Assembly (NCBI RefSeq): GCF_029407905.1
Contig: NC_073625.1
Span: 170,644,240-170,708,239 of the forward strand
Reading direction: 5' to 3'
DNA: 64,000 bases
Origin: Bubalus kerabau
Lineage: Eukaryota > Chordata > Mammalia > Artiodactyla > Bovidae
The notes under the pieces are model-generated. The model made no database searches. It saw only the letters and a list, made by a program, of their open reading frames with translations, and was not told the origin of the DNA. The number at the start of each line of letters is the position of its first letter. Position 1 is the first letter of the stretch. Made by a program: the position numbers and the translations under genes. Positions 1-11,466 of the stretch are shown piece after piece.

Positions 1-275
1 CTGACCCAATGGACACAGCTGTAACACAGCAATAATACCCCCACTTCCTTTAGGTGGAGCTCATATACTCGTACAGCACGCAACCTGTGACCTAGCAAGT
101 ACCTTGTGATGCGCCTGTGCAGTGCTATAAGTGATCTCAGCTGTTACATAGTTATTTACAAAACGTGGGGTGAGAGAGCCTGAGCATCCTATCTTGGCTA
201 ATTTGCTGTCTCCTAACAATGTACAATTAGCAGAATCAGGATTTGGTTTTTGTATATACCTATTAATAGACCTTC

Positions 276-550
276 GGAGAAGGCAATGGCACCCCACTCC
301 AGCACTCTTGCCTGGAAAATCCCATGGACAGAAGAGCCTGGGAGGCTGCAGTACATGGGGTCGCTAAGAGTCAGACATGACGGAGTGACTTCACTTTCTC
401 TTTTCACTTTCATACATTGGAGAAGGAAATGGCAACCCACTCCAGTGTTCTTGCCTGGAGAATCCCAGGGACCGGGGAGCCTGGTGAGCTGCTGTCTATG
501 GGGTCGCACAGGGTCGGACACGACTGAAGTGATTTAGCAGCAGCAGCAGC
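276..550 (+). mobile_element. BovA2 SINE (dimeric Bov-A), with TSD
   Basis: Two Bov-A monomers in tandem. Each opens with the ggagaagg-aatggca block, runs through ccactccag and ttgcctgga, and closes near cggacacgactga; a CAG-rich tail follows. The 13-bp direct repeat attaatagacctt flanks the element at 262-274 and 551-563, which marks a target-primed insertion. It carries no protein. Small open frames across it are chance. Confidence 0.95.
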
Positions 551-576
551 ATTAATAGACCTTACTTCATCCTTTT

Positions 577-793
577 AATTTTTTAAATCTGTTTAGGTAA
601 TATTTATTTGTTTTGGCTGCACCTGGTCTTAGCTGCAGCACATGGGGTCTTCGCTGAAGCATACGGGATCTTTAGTTGCAGAATGCACTCTTAGTTGTAT
701 CATGTGAGATCTAGTTTCCTGACCAGGGATCAAACCCAAGGCCTCTGCATTGGGAGCACAGAGTCTCAGCCACTGGACCACCAGAGAAGTCCC
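577..793 (-). mobile_element. CHR-type tRNA(Glu)-derived SINE
   Basis: Reverse complement of the artiodactyl CHR-2-like SINE: the 5' gggacttctctggtgg head is at 780-793 and the tRNA-like ggttcgatcc-type B box near 725-735. A 14-bp repeat (tacttSatcctttt, one mismatch) at 563-576 and 794-807 fits as its TSD. The left copy touches the TSD of the neighbouring BovA2. Confidence 0.85.
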
Positions 794-807
794 TACTTGA
801 TCCTTTT

Positions 808-1184
808 TATAATTAAAGATAATAACTGGTTATGGTTATGGTAGACTGGGGGAAGCCGTGACTACATATTACAGGGTGAGTGGAATATGTCGAGTTTACT
901 TTGTTTTGGAATAAATAGGCAATGAACATTTTAATCTCTTCCTTATTTGGTAAAAGGTGAGTCAGATCTCTTATGATTACATATGACATAAATCTCAGCA
1001 TAAATTAACTTAAGAGAAAAAAACGAACTCTAATGAGTCAGGTATCAGAAGCGACTAGATCAGGTTTTTATTACATTTGATCCAAGAACACATTCATCTG
1101 GACTTGGTTTCTCTCTAAGGTTTGTTTTCAAGCTCTTCCTGCAGCCTCCCATAGCTTTTGGCTTACATACTCCTCACTACTCAT
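808..1184. other. No recognised feature
   Basis: AT-rich single-copy-looking sequence between two SINEs. I see no repeat family, exon-like frame or RNA gene here. Confidence 0.5.
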
Positions 1185-1199
1185 AAGATCAAGGAGACA

Positions 1200-1389
1200 G
1201 GCACTTCCCTGGAGGTCCAGTGGTTAAGACTTCACTTTCCAATGCAGGGACTGTGGGTTTTGATCCATGGTCAGGGAGTTAAGACTCCACGTGCCTTGGG
1301 GCCAAAAAACAAAACATAAAACAGAAGCAATGTTGTAACAAATTCAATAAAGACTTTAAAAATGGTCCACATCAAAAAATCTTAAAAAA
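1200..1389 (+). mobile_element. CHR-2-type SINE with 15-bp TSD
   Basis: Starts gcacttccctggaggtcc, has the agtggttaagac tRNA-like A-box region, a degenerate B box near 1255-1265 and the variant 3' part containing attcaataaagacttt. The repeat aagatcaaggagaca at 1185-1199 and 1390-1404 is identical on both sides, so the insertion boundaries are secure. The A-rich tail merges with the right repeat. Confidence 0.93.
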
Positions 1390-1404
1390 AAGATCAAGGA
1401 GACA

Positions 1405-1766
1405 AGAGCCATGCCTTTCTTTCAATGGTTCCAGAAATTCTCCTTGCATTTCATTTCCCTTGATTGGGTTTCTCCATTCCTGAATCACAGTGACCAGAGC
1501 AATACAGTTACAATAAGCCAGGAGCCAGAAGTGAAGATTTCTGCACTGAGCTGAAAATAAAGGAGGGTGTTCATCAGATCACACTCATGGATTTATGACC
1601 AAGAACAAAAAAACAAGCATTTAATTGTCAAGCAACAAAAATCACTTTAAAGGTGAATTGAAATTACTCATAATTCCCAAATCTATCAGGGTAAAACTAA
1701 ATGTAAAATATACTTTATACATATTTTACATCTTTTAATCAAACAGCATTTGATATGGTGTTGCCT
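1405..1766. other. No recognised feature
   Basis: Unassigned AT-rich sequence between two SINE insertions, without a convincing repeat or frame. Confidence 0.5.
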
Positions 1767-1780
1767 ACAATGACCTCCCA

Positions 1781-2055
1781 GGAGAAGGCACTGGCACCCC
1801 ACTCCAGTACTCTTGCCTGGAAAATCCCATGGACGGAGGAGCCTGGTGGGCTGCAGTCCATGGGGTCACTAAGAGTCAGACACGACTGAGCGACTTCACT
1901 TTCACTTTTTACTTTCATGCATTGGAGAAGGAAATGGCAACCCACTCCAATGTTCTTGCCTGGAGAATCCCAGGGACGGGGGAGCCTGGTGGGCTGCCGT
2001 CTATGGGGTCACACAGAGTCGGACACGACTGAAGTGACTTAGCAGCAGCAGCAGC
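1781..2055 (+). mobile_element. BovA2 SINE with imperfect TSD
   Basis: Second BovA2 dimer. It has both monomers, the cttcactttcacttt linker and the CAG-rich tail. The candidate TSD acaatRacctc lies at 1767-1777 and 2056-2066 with one mismatch, which suggests an older insertion or a later substitution. Confidence 0.93.
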
Positions 2056-2484
2056 ACAATAACCTCAGAACTGCAAAGGTGTTTTCACAGAAATAGAGAA
2101 AATATGTGACTCCAGATACCAAAATAACCTAACTGGAGAGAAAAGACCTGCTTACATGAAGTGATGGTGAACAATAGAATGGAGATTCAACAATGTAAAA
2201 TCATGTGATCTTGTTGTGGAAAAAGTGGTATGAATTTAGAAAACTTTATAGAAGATTTGCCAGGGTCCAGCCCCGGTGAATCCAGGGAATTTGAAGCGGG
2301 GATGGCATCAGCGAGGATCAGGAAAGAATTGCTTAATTAAACGTTAATTAAGGATATAAAGACTGGTTAAATAAGGATAGCTCAGTGAGGAAATTCAGTG
2401 GAGAAAAGAGGCTGCATAATTCAGCCAGAAGGTGAGAGAAAGAACGACATGGGGAGACCAAGTTTCGGTGAACAAGGCCTGCAC

Positions 2485-2490
2485 TTTATT
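2485..2490 (-). terminator. Polyadenylation signal of the solo LTR
   Basis: AATAAA on the minus strand, just downstream of the LTR's TATA-like box, as expected for the R region. A second AATAAA lies at 3103-3108 in U3, ahead of the TATA box, and is less likely to be the one used. Confidence 0.5.
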
Positions 2491-2500
2491 TTCCAAAGTA

Positions 2501-2510
2501 GTTTTTATAC
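2501..2510 (-). promoter_or_regulatory. TATA-like box of the solo LTR
   Basis: The minus strand reads gtataaaaac here, inside the LTR and about 15 bases before an AATAAA. Position and order fit the retroviral U3/R promoter. Activity is unknown. Confidence 0.5.
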
Positions 2511-3644
2511 CTTAAGTTATGCATAGAGGATAATGGGGGAAGGGATAGAGTCATGCAGTAAGCCAGGCTTTCTTCCTGCAAACTTATCATATGTAAAAGT
2601 TTAGGTGATTTGCATCATCTTCTGGCCCGGAGACCTGTTAACATTTTAAGACCCTTTCTTCGGAAAACTTATTTTTCTCTAAAGGTGATTAGTCAGGCGC
2701 CACCCTCCATAAGCATTAGATAAAGTTGCATTCCTATAGGGCAAAGGTGTGGTGGGCAATAACAAGAAAAAGAATTAACTCAAGGGTCCAAGGTTACAAA
2801 CATTAAAGCTACTACTTACACCAATTATATTAATCAATACACTGCCAGGGACACAGCAAGTAAGGGATATGGAAACTTAGCAGCAAACATTGGCCCAACA
2901 AGTGAAAAACCCTTCACCAATACAATTTCTAATCAATCTTTTAACTGCTCAAAGGAATCTGTATTTAGACAGTTTAGAACATCTCATGCCTCTCACAGTT
3001 GGGAGGCTCTGAGCAATCACATGTGGCTGGAAAAACCTATTCAGGCAGGCTAGAGGACTTCCAAAGGAGTTTGTAGGTTGAAACACTATCACACCCAGAA
3101 ACTTTATTAACTGGAGCTGTAAGTTAACTCTTTTTTTCAGAGAGAGGTAATGGGGGACAGCCCCCCGTAAAGTCAGAGGTGTAGGTGAGAGCACAAAGCA
3201 GAAAGTAGGCAGACTCTGGTTTTGGGGGTAGATGCTCGAGAATTTCCAGGGGGACTCCTGAGGCTCGATCCCGCCTTTGCGTATGCCGAGCCTCCTTCCT
3301 CATGACCTTTGCCACGGGCGGAGTGCCTCACGCTGGTTCACGCTGGCTCCCGGCAAAGATTGAGGCAGAATCCTCAAGGAAATTTAGGGTTTAATTAGAT
3401 GAGCCCAGAAGAGCATGTAGGTGGAAGAACAAATGGCACCCCTCCCAAAAAAGCCCCCCAAAACAAAAAAGCAGTGAATAAAATAAAACTGATTTTTCAG
3501 TGGGACAGCAATAAGGATGTCATTTTCATAAGAACAGAAGAACAAGTGAGCACAAAGTTCTATGTCAGGAAATCGTGAAATCCTTAAGACTACAGAGGAG
3601 TTACAGAATATGCTAACAATGTGAGTAATCAAATCACAGAGACC

Positions 3645-3835
3645 AGAGCTCAAATCCTAGCTGTGACATTTAATAGGTGAGTGACCTTGGACCAATTACT
3701 AAACTTCCCTGGGCCTGAGTTGCTTTATCTGTTAGTGAAGATGAAAAAAAAAATTTTTTTTAAGCTTATGAGGAGTAAACAAGACAATCCATTTGATTTT
3801 AGCACTGTCCCTGACATATGAGGTGCACATAATAG
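3645..3835 (+). mobile_element. MIR SINE fragment
   Basis: Carries the MIR core signature: gtgagtgaccttggac, then cctgggcctgagttgctttatctgt, then the gaggagtaaa region. It is divergent and interrupted by an A/T run near 3746-3762, as expected for an ancient tRNA-derived SINE mobilised by L2. Confidence 0.75.
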
Positions 3836-4000
3836 CTGTCAGTAGTTATTATGTGATTTTATGTGATAAAAAGCAAAGGTCCTATGCTGGGCTCCTTTAG
3901 GGAACAAATAAACACTTCTTTACTCAGTTTCTTCAAACATGGATTTGTTTTTCTAGCAGTAAACACAGAAATAAAGGCAATGCCGGACAAGGTCTTTAAA

Positions 4001-4032
4001 ACACACACACACACACACATACACACACACAA
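4001..4032. repeat. (CA)n microsatellite
   Basis: About 30 bases of CA dinucleotide repeats with one T interruption. Confidence 0.95.
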
Positions 4033-4834
4033 GAACCATCAGAGAAGAGAAACCACAGTCGACCTGGCTTCACAGAAACCAGATCCCCATATCAGAGTGT
4101 GGTTCAGGCGCCAAGGCTCTAAAGAGATAAGAGTTAATTTTGCTTCCATCTCATAACAACATGGCCATATTCTCTGATGAATCTTTTTATGAAGATTCCC
4201 CTACTTCCTCTGCAATCACTTGTCTAACGTGGCCAGTCAAATCTCAAGAGAGAAAGTGGTTCCATGACATTCTTTGGATTCATTCCTTCCCTTAAAGGCC
4301 TGTAGATGGGCTATCCTTGGATCAGATATCCATCTAGACAGCAGCTGCCAGTGAACAGAGTGGAATTTGGAGAGAAGGCAGTAATAGCATACAGCAATTT
4401 GCAGAATAAATACTTTATTAATAGGTGGGGACTGTGCCTAGAAATGCAGGTAGAAGACTTGTTTGATTATGTGAAGTGTGGCCTGCCTAGGGCATGGCAA
4501 CTTTAAAAACTTGCATAAGAAAGTAACTATAAAAGTGATCATCTAAAACAATTATTCAGGCATCAATACATTGAATGCCTCAAAGCAAAGGATGCTTGGG
4601 CTAGGCGGAAAGGTTTTTATATTCATCCTGGATGTTGTGTAAAGACCTGACCCAGGACTTTAGGAGAGACGCTGGGAAGGACGAGTTCACCTGAAATATT
4701 TAAACAAACTAGTATGACTTGATAACTTACCAGTCAAGTGGTAAAAGGCCTTTTAGAGGAGTGGATGAGAGCATATAAATACGTGGTGCTTTGAGAGTCT
4801 GAACAACACTGTTTAATGCTCATATTTTCTCATG
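4033..4834. other. No recognised feature
   Basis: Unassigned sequence between a microsatellite and a MIR. A 66-codon frame at 4306-4506 shows no family resemblance and I treat it as chance. Confidence 0.5.
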
Positions 4835-5010
4835 AGTTGACTGTGTGACACAAGGGGTTGTGTGCCCGTTCCAAACCTCAGTTTCTTCACCTGTATAATA
4901 GGGTTGCTCACCACAGCAGCTGCACAGTGTTGGTGGACAAACAGATGACTTCATGTCTGTGAAACGCTGAGCAAAGAGTGTTAGTAAGTGCCCGACTCAT
5001 GTTACCCATT
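4835..5010 (+). mobile_element. MIR SINE fragment
   Basis: Contains the cctcagtttcttcacctgta signature of the MIR core, then ggttgctcaccacagc and a MIR-like 3' section ending agtaagtgcccgac. Divergent, ancient. Confidence 0.75.
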
Positions 5011-5290
5011 TCCATTAACTCTATTAGAAGAGAAGTTTAAGGCTTCCAAGGGATTTAAATGGAATTCAAGGAAGAGTCAGAGGCTCAGCGGGGAAACTGA
5101 TTCTAATGCAGCTGAGACTTGAGTTCTGGTTTGGATGTGTTGGGTGGCTTGTGGTACAAAGTTCCTCCAGGAAAAAGATCATGAGGGCCCTGAACACATG
5201 GAAGGTCATTAACTTGGAAGGAGACAAAAGACAGAAAAAGAGAAGAGCATTGGGGAGAAAAAGATGATGATGTTGGAAGCTAAGCTTCCT

Positions 5291-5375
5291 AGGGGCTTCC
5301 CCGATTGCTCAGTTGGTAAAGAATCCACCAGCAATGTAGGAGACCCCGGTTCAATCCCTGGGGGAAGGAAGCATC
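5291..5375 (+). mobile_element. Bov-tA SINE, tRNA-like head only
   Basis: The ggggcttccc start, cagttggtaaagaatccacc A-box region and ggttcaatccctggg B box are all present. The Bov-A body that normally follows is missing after about 5375, so this is a 3'-truncated copy or a deletion derivative. Confidence 0.85.
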
Positions 5376-5839
5376 CAAGAGAAAAAACAAAGTGATCAGA
5401 GAGAAAAGCTGCTCTTTCTGCTCACTAGAGGCTGAAGAGAAGTGCTAGGAAAAAAAACAGGAGACTTTGAGAGAGGGTCCCAAGATTCATTTAGAGGGAT
5501 GTGTAATTTAAATAACTTGAGCAATATTTAAAATTGTGTGTCTGTTGTTGGCCTTTTATCTCACTGCAATAATATAATACTCTGCAATTAATGGGAAAGT
5601 TCAATAAAATAATTTTAATTTATATAAATTGATCCATAAAAAAATCATGTGGAAGTAATATTCCTTATGTACTACATTGTACATGAGGATATTTAGGGGA
5701 TTATAATACAATGACAGATATTTTAAATGTGCTTTCTTCTGTGGGTTGTGTCATTCAATACTAAAACAGAAAATAAAATTCATTCTCACTGGAATCTATC
5801 AGAGACTCTGTAATATTTGCTAAAGATCACTGTCTTCCA
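5376..5839. other. No recognised feature
   Basis: AT-rich sequence between a partial SINE and L2-like sequence. Nothing assignable was seen. Confidence 0.5.
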
Positions 5840-7390
5840 CCTAGTTTCTCAAGTCATAAACTTAGGAAAAGTTCCTTCCTTTTTCTCAGTGGTGCTACCC
5901 AACACACACACACACTATCACTATCAATCAAGACTGTTGCTTCTACAGCTTGTTAATCTGTCAGAACTGTCCCCATCCTACATACTCACCTGCCACTGCC
6001 CTCATCCAAGTAGCTGTCTTCCCTTGTAGGACTGCAGGGTGTATAAGCCAGTACTGCAATCTTTTCTCTGGTTCTTCTCCAACCCTTTTCCATTTTGTTA
6101 TCTACAGACATTTTGTAATACAGGTATAATCACAAATGTATATGACTTAAAACCCAACAATTGCTTCCCCCAGGCCTTAGGTGAAATCATGAATCTTGCT
6201 CACAGCTTATGCTGTCCTTCACACTTGGCTCCTGTCTACTCTCAAAGCCTCATCTTTCACCACTCTGATTAGCACTCTATGTCCCAGTCACACTGGTCTC
6301 TTTATCATTTGTGGCTTATCACTGTTCATCTTCCTTACCTACTGGTTTTAGAAATACCTAAGACAACCCTTCAGGCAGAAAGTGAACGGGAACTTAAAAG
6401 CCTCTTGATGAAAGTGAAAGAAGAGAGTGAAAAAGTTGGCTTAAACCTCAATATTCAGACAACTAAGATCATGGCATGTGGTCCCATCACTTCATGGGAA
6501 ACAAATGGGGAAACAGTGGAAACAGGTCAGACTTTATTTTGGGGGGCTCCAAAATCACTGCAGATGGTGATTGCAGCCATGAAATTAAAAGACACTTACT
6601 CCTTGGAAGGAAAGTTATGACCAACCTAGATAGCATATTCAAAAGCAGAGACATTACTTTGCCAACAAAGGTTCGTCTAGTCAAGACTGTGGTTTTTCCA
6701 GTGGTCATGTATGGATGTGAGAGTTGGACTGTGAAGAAGGCTGAGTGCCGAAGAATTGATACTTTTGAACTGTGGTGTTGGAGAAGACTCTTGAGAGTCC
6801 CTTGGACTGCAAGGAGATCCAACCAGTCCATTCTAAAGGAGATCAGCCCTGGGTGTTGTTTGGAAGGAATGATGCTAAAGCTGAAACTCCAGTACTTTGG
6901 CCACCTCATGTGAAGAGTTAACTCATTGGAAAAGACCCTGATGCTGGGAGGGATTGGGGGCAGGAGAAGAAGGGGATGACAGAGGATGAGATGGCTGGAT
7001 GGCATCACCAACTCAATGGACATGAGTTTGGGTAAACTCTGGGAGATGGTGATGGACAGGCAGGCCTGGCATGCTGCGATTCATGGGGTCAAAAAGAGTC
7101 AGACATAACTGAGTGACTGAACTGAACTGAACTGAAGACAAGTCTAATTATCCCATTTGGGCATTCTTCAAGTATAAGTCTAAATTTGCCTTTCTCCAGG
7201 AAGCCCTGGCCCCCAAATCAGGATAGTCTACAATGCTATTCATTTTATTGTATTTTTGTTTTTCATGACAACGGTCATACTCATAATCACTTGCTCACTG
7301 TCTCTCATTCTTATTAAGCTGCATACATATTGAAGGCTGGGGCCATTCAGTTTTGTTTGTAGCCAAAGTTGCAATAATAAAGTGTAGAAT
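5840..7390 (+). mobile_element. L2 LINE remnant split by a BovB
   Basis: 5840-6359 resembles the interior of the L2 RT region and the stretch after it. 7142-7390 resembles the L2 3' part (ttctccaggaagccctgg, then a tattcattttattgta-like stretch). Both pieces run in the same direction and are separated exactly by the BovB at 6367-7134. It is heavily mutated, with no usable frame. The assignment is from remembered consensus patterns. Confidence 0.55.
6367..7134 (+). mobile_element. BovB LINE, 5'-truncated (3' end only)
   Basis: Encodes the C-terminal part of the BovB polyprotein downstream of the RT core: KSLLMKVKEESEKVGLNLN, LPTKVRLVKTVVFPVVMYG and CWRRLLRVPWTARRSNQSIL, all broken by frameshifts. 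It ends in the (aactg)n tail. A 7-bp repeat aagacaa at 6360-6366 and 7135-7141 is the likely TSD. It sits inside an older L2. Confidence 0.95.
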
Positions 7391-7403
7391 CTATTGTATA
7401 GAA

Positions 7404-7536
7404 GAAAGTGAAAGTGGTAGTTGCTCAGCTGTGTCGTACTCTCTGCGACCCCACGGATCTTACTGACCCAGGGATTGAACCCAAGTCTCCTGCATTATAG
7501 GCAGATTCTTTACCATCTGAGCCACCAGGGAAGCAC
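7404..7536 (-). mobile_element. Bov-tA SINE with internal deletion
   Basis: The minus strand starts at about 7536 with the tRNA-like head (cttccctggtggctcagatg). The B box ggttcaatccctgggtcag is intact. The copy then jumps to gtccgtggggtcgcagagag-like 3' sequence, so most of the Bov-A body between head and tail is missing. Confidence 0.88.
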
Positions 7537-9119
7537 AGTGTTTACTGGCTAAATTGAATTTGGGGAAGAATACTATCAAACCAAATGGTAGGAAACATTT
7601 GTACTGCCACTTAGTAACTTTATTAATCATTTCATTTATTTGTCTGTAGAGCCCATTTTTAGCCTCATAATATGATATACATGTCAAATATAAACGAAAC
7701 CTTTTATGTATAAGCACTTCAAGTCAGATAATAAATGCAGTCTTCAAAACTGAGGTATGTCTTTTTAAGATCGTGATTTCATTTGCATGTTTGCCTCATA
7801 ATCATTTGAATGATTTTAGAAATCTACAAAACTGTTTTCTATAAATATATCCTCTTTGTTACTAATTTCTTGGCAAAATAAAAAGTTGGTAGAATTTCCT
7901 CTGGATTCTTTCCCCCAGACTTCTCTATAATCCAAATATTCTCTTTGCACTAAATGAATATGATTTTTCCACCATAGAAGTAATTTCTTAAGAAGAGGAA
8001 TAGACTGTGTGACTTGGCACTTGTATATTTTCACTTACACTAGTTAGACAGAAATGGCAGGGGGAAATGACAAATGAAAAATATACTTTATTGTCAAATA
8101 TGAGCCAAATGGTATGGTATGACAAGTATGAACGTTTGAAGCTCTAAGATATGGGGATTTTCTCGGAAATACATACTCCAGATATTCAAAGGTCATTTCA
8201 ATTCAAGCCTAAAATAATGGAGCCTAAATTATTAAATAGAATCTGTCTCAGACACCCAGAATTAGACCAGAAGCCAATTAAATGTTCAGTGCTATTGGGT
8301 ATCATGAACTAATTCTCCCAAACTCCAGGGACAAGTTTCTTTCTAACCCAGTCCTAAAAATAAGAAGCCAGAGAACGGTCTTTGGATATCTTATTTCATC
8401 TCAGGTTGTTAATTGACTTGATCTCTGCCCTTGTGGGGGGTGAGGGCAGTAGGTACAAGCTATTACAGGCTAAAAGGGCACTCTAAAATGAAAATTATGG
8501 TTTTCCTTTGCAATCAATGAGAGGTGTTTCTTTCTTCAGAATATTTACTCCAAAAATTTAAGTGCAATACGTTTTCATAGTTTATTAAAAAAAAAAATTA
8601 CAGGCATTATTTAACTCCAATTAGTGACCTCAGCCATCATGTGCCAAAGGTAAAAGTACAACAAAGCCCAAACTTCCTGGCCATCCAGCTCTTCCAGTCA
8701 CACATGCCTTTCAGGTTTGGACTAGAGTGAGAATTTCAGATTTAATTTAAGTTTAAACCTAACATCCTGAGCCATAGAAGTCAACATCAGAGACTAGTGG
8801 ACCTATGTTTTCTTTATCCCATGGTTTTGAATGCTTGTTAGAGAAGTGATCAAAGCCTTAACTTTGCAGTTTGGGAATAAGACAAGCAAATGAAAAAGTG
8901 ATTATTCCTGTTTTCACCTTGAAACATCCTTCTCTATGTATGTAGAGGCTGCTTTTTCAACTCTTACCAGCTTGAAGCCCCAACTACTGATACCTCTCAT
9001 GTCTCCTCCTGGGACTCAAGGACTGATGTCTCATGTTCAGTCTGCTAGGATGTTAGCACTGCCTGGTGAAGATGTAAGTCTCAGTCATCCCTGCATCTCC
9101 CTTTCCAGTGCCTCCACTC
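7537..9119. other. No recognised feature
   Basis: About 1.6 kb of AT-rich sequence. I found no repeat I could name and no frame with a recognisable domain. A 66-codon frame at 8936-9136 looks random. Confidence 0.5.
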
Positions 9120-10610
9120 CACTCTTTTCTATCTAGGAGAAGTCATATCCTCTCTTCTCAAGACCTGAAACCTTCTCTGTTTTACTTGGTCCCACTGGCA
9201 ATTACACATGAATGCTGAACATTGGCCTCTTATCCACTTCAGTGATTTTAGAAATATATTAAACTGGAAGCTTTGTCTACAATGGGAAGTTTGCTGTCCT
9301 TGCTGGACCAAAGATTCAAGAAAAATTATCTTCTCTGCACTGGTGAAACAGTCTTGACTAAGGCTGCCAATGATTTCCTAAAATCAAAATAAAACCTTCT
9401 CCTGGGCTTTCATCTTTCCATAATTTGGCACTGGTGACTAATACCTTCCTCCTGGGAATTCTCTCTCCTTTTGGTATCAAGGACCACACACTCTCCTGGT
9501 TCTCCTCTAACCTCACCGAATACTTGTGAAGATGCTTCCTTTTCTGCCTGGCCAATAACAGAACCTAAAGCATTACAGGGCTTATCCTCTCTTTTTATCC
9601 AACACACTGTCCTACTCATATGCTGTCAGTCGCCTAAAATAGCTAAAGACTTCCCCATCTCCATTTTCAGCCCAGGACTCATTCTAGAGCTCCATACTCA
9701 CCTACCCAACAGCCCACTTAATATTTCTGCTCAAGATTCCATTGATTCTTCCTCCTTAAACATCCCTTGGAATTTCTCCATTTATCTTTTTCTTTTCTGT
9801 ACTTCATACAAGCATGTCTTCATGGTCTCGTGATGGTCAACATGTACTCATAAATAGTCCCTCCGCTCATTTTATCTCCCTATAATCAAATTTCACTAAC
9901 ATAATCTTTTTTAAAAATACAGATTTGAACATTTTATCACCATCTCAATGCCACTTAGGGGCTTCTCTTAGCCCAGTGGTTCTCAAAATTTAGTACGTTT
10001 CAATCACCTAGAAGGCTTGGTAAAATACAGATTATTGGGCTGTACTCCCAGAATTTCTGAATTAGTAGATTTCAGATGGGCCTTCTAATGAGCATTTTTA
10101 ATAACTTCCCAGGTGGTGGTATTGATGGTAGAACAACTGTGAGTTGATAGTGTATGTTTAAGACTGCATAGCCTGGTGTACAAGGCTTTGTCAACCTGTC
10201 TCTCCAGCCCTGTCTCCTTACCACCACCATGATCTAAGAAATGGGCTTCAGAGGCACAAAAGTACCTCATTGCTTCCTAGGCAAAAAAAAAAAAGAAAAT
10301 TGCCTAATTGTTTCCTCTTCCTCCTTTTCCTTTTCCCTGCTTAATTAATATACACTCATATTTCAAGATCCAGCTCATGTCACCATCTCACTGAGGTATT
10401 TCCCCAAACCATCTCCTCTCCCTCACTACACATACACAACTTTGATGGTAACTCTGGCTAATTTATTTCTGGAGCTCATTTAGAAACTGAGCCTATGCTT
10501 GTCAAGAACACAAATCTTTATCACACTCACCTGCCTGTCTTCTCCTTTAAATTCTAAATTCTTATAAGCAGAAATTTTCTTACTAGTATGTATACCTCCA
10601 TTTTGAAGCA
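9120..10610 (+). mobile_element. L2 LINE remnant, interrupted by a MER5
   Basis: Degenerate L2 RT-region similarity appears at 9345-9830 (gactaaggctgccaatgat; accacacactctcctggttc). L2 3' similarity continues at 10140-10560 (ggtgtacaaggctttgtcaa; tcatgtcaccatctcactga). A MER5 element occupies 9972-10135. No intact frame remains. This is a consensus-memory assignment, so the borders are approximate. Confidence 0.5.
9972..10135 (+). mobile_element. MER5-type nonautonomous hAT-Charlie DNA element
   Basis: Begins cccagtggttctcaaaattt, the characteristic MER5 inverted-repeat start. The internal tctgaattagtagattt and cccaggtggtggtattgatg stretches match the MER5 pattern. The right inverted repeat is eroded. 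Confidence 0.7.
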
Positions 10611-10621
10611 GAACATCCATT

Positions 10622-11356
10622 GTTGCTGCTCAGTTGCTAAGTTGTGTCTAACTATTTGAACCCCATGGACTGAATCACGCCAGACTTCCCTGTCCTTCAC
10701 TATCTCCCAGAGTTTATTCAAACTTATGTTCATTGAGTTGGCAATGCCATCCAAGCATCTCATTCTCTGTCACCCCTTTATCCTCCTGCCCTCAATCTTT
10801 CTCAGCATCAGGGTCTTTTCCAATGAGTCAGCTCTTTGCATCAGGTAGCCAAACTATTGGAGCTTCAGCATCAGTCCTTCCAATGAATATTCAGGGTTGA
10901 TTTCCTTTAGGATTGACTTGTTGGATCTCTTTACTGTCCAAGGGACTCTCAAGAGTCTTCTCCAGCACCACAATTCAAAAGCATCAATTCTTCAGCACTC
11001 AGTCTTCTTTATGGCTCAACTTTCACATCCATAAGTGACTACTGGAAAAATTATAGCTTTGACTATAAGGACCTTGATCAGCAAAGTTATGTCTCTGCTT
11101 TTAAATACACCGTCTAGGCTCATCATAGCTTTTCTTCCAAAGAGCAAGAAAATTCATGGTGGCAATCACCATCTGCAGTGATTTTGGAGCTCAGGAAAAT
11201 AAAATAAGCCACTGTTTCCACTTTTTCCCCATCTATTTCCCACGAAGTAATGGGACTAGATGCCATGATCCTAGTTTTTTGAATGTTATTTTTAAGCCAG
11301 CTTTTTACTCTCCTCTTTCACCTTAATCAAGACTCTTTAGTTTCCCTCTGCTTTCT
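10622..11356 (-). mobile_element. BovB LINE, 5'-truncated
   Basis: The reverse complement covers the BovB 3' third, from about KVKEESKSWLKN to the 3' end, with many substitutions and frameshifts relative to other copies here. A weak 6-bp repeat tccatt at 10616-10621 and 11357-11362 may be the TSD. It lies head-to-tail opposite the BovB at 11467, so the pair can form a foldback. Confidence 0.93.
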
Positions 11357-11466
11357 TCCATTATTATAAAAATGATATATTTTTTGTGGTATGAAAATAA
11401 ATGAGTATATTAGTCAAATTATTTAAAAACCTACACAGTCCCGCATAGGATTCCATGTACCCTCAT

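Larger units (their letters stand above)
2258..3355 (-). mobile_element. Solo LTR of an endogenous retrovirus (BTLTR1-like, class II type)
   Basis: On the minus strand the 1098-bp unit begins TGCC and ends GGCA, the usual TG...CA borders. The identical 6-bp repeat aagatt flanks it at 2252-2257 and 3356-3361. A TATA-like gtataaaa lies at 2503-2510 with AATAAA at 2485-2490 just downstream, the U3-to-R arrangement of an LTR. No primer-binding site, gag, pol or env follows on either side, so this is a solo LTR left by LTR-LTR recombination. A 6-bp TSD is typical of class II (ERVK-like) elements. The BTLTR1 name rests on memory of the consensus. Confidence 0.88.

Noticed and set aside
3863..4156. 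97-codon plus frame containing a Thr-His repeat
   Set aside because: The repeat is the translated (CA)n microsatellite.
9471..9833. 120-codon plus frame
   Set aside because: Falls in degenerate L2-like sequence, with composition and motif pattern of a decayed LINE rather than a host gene.
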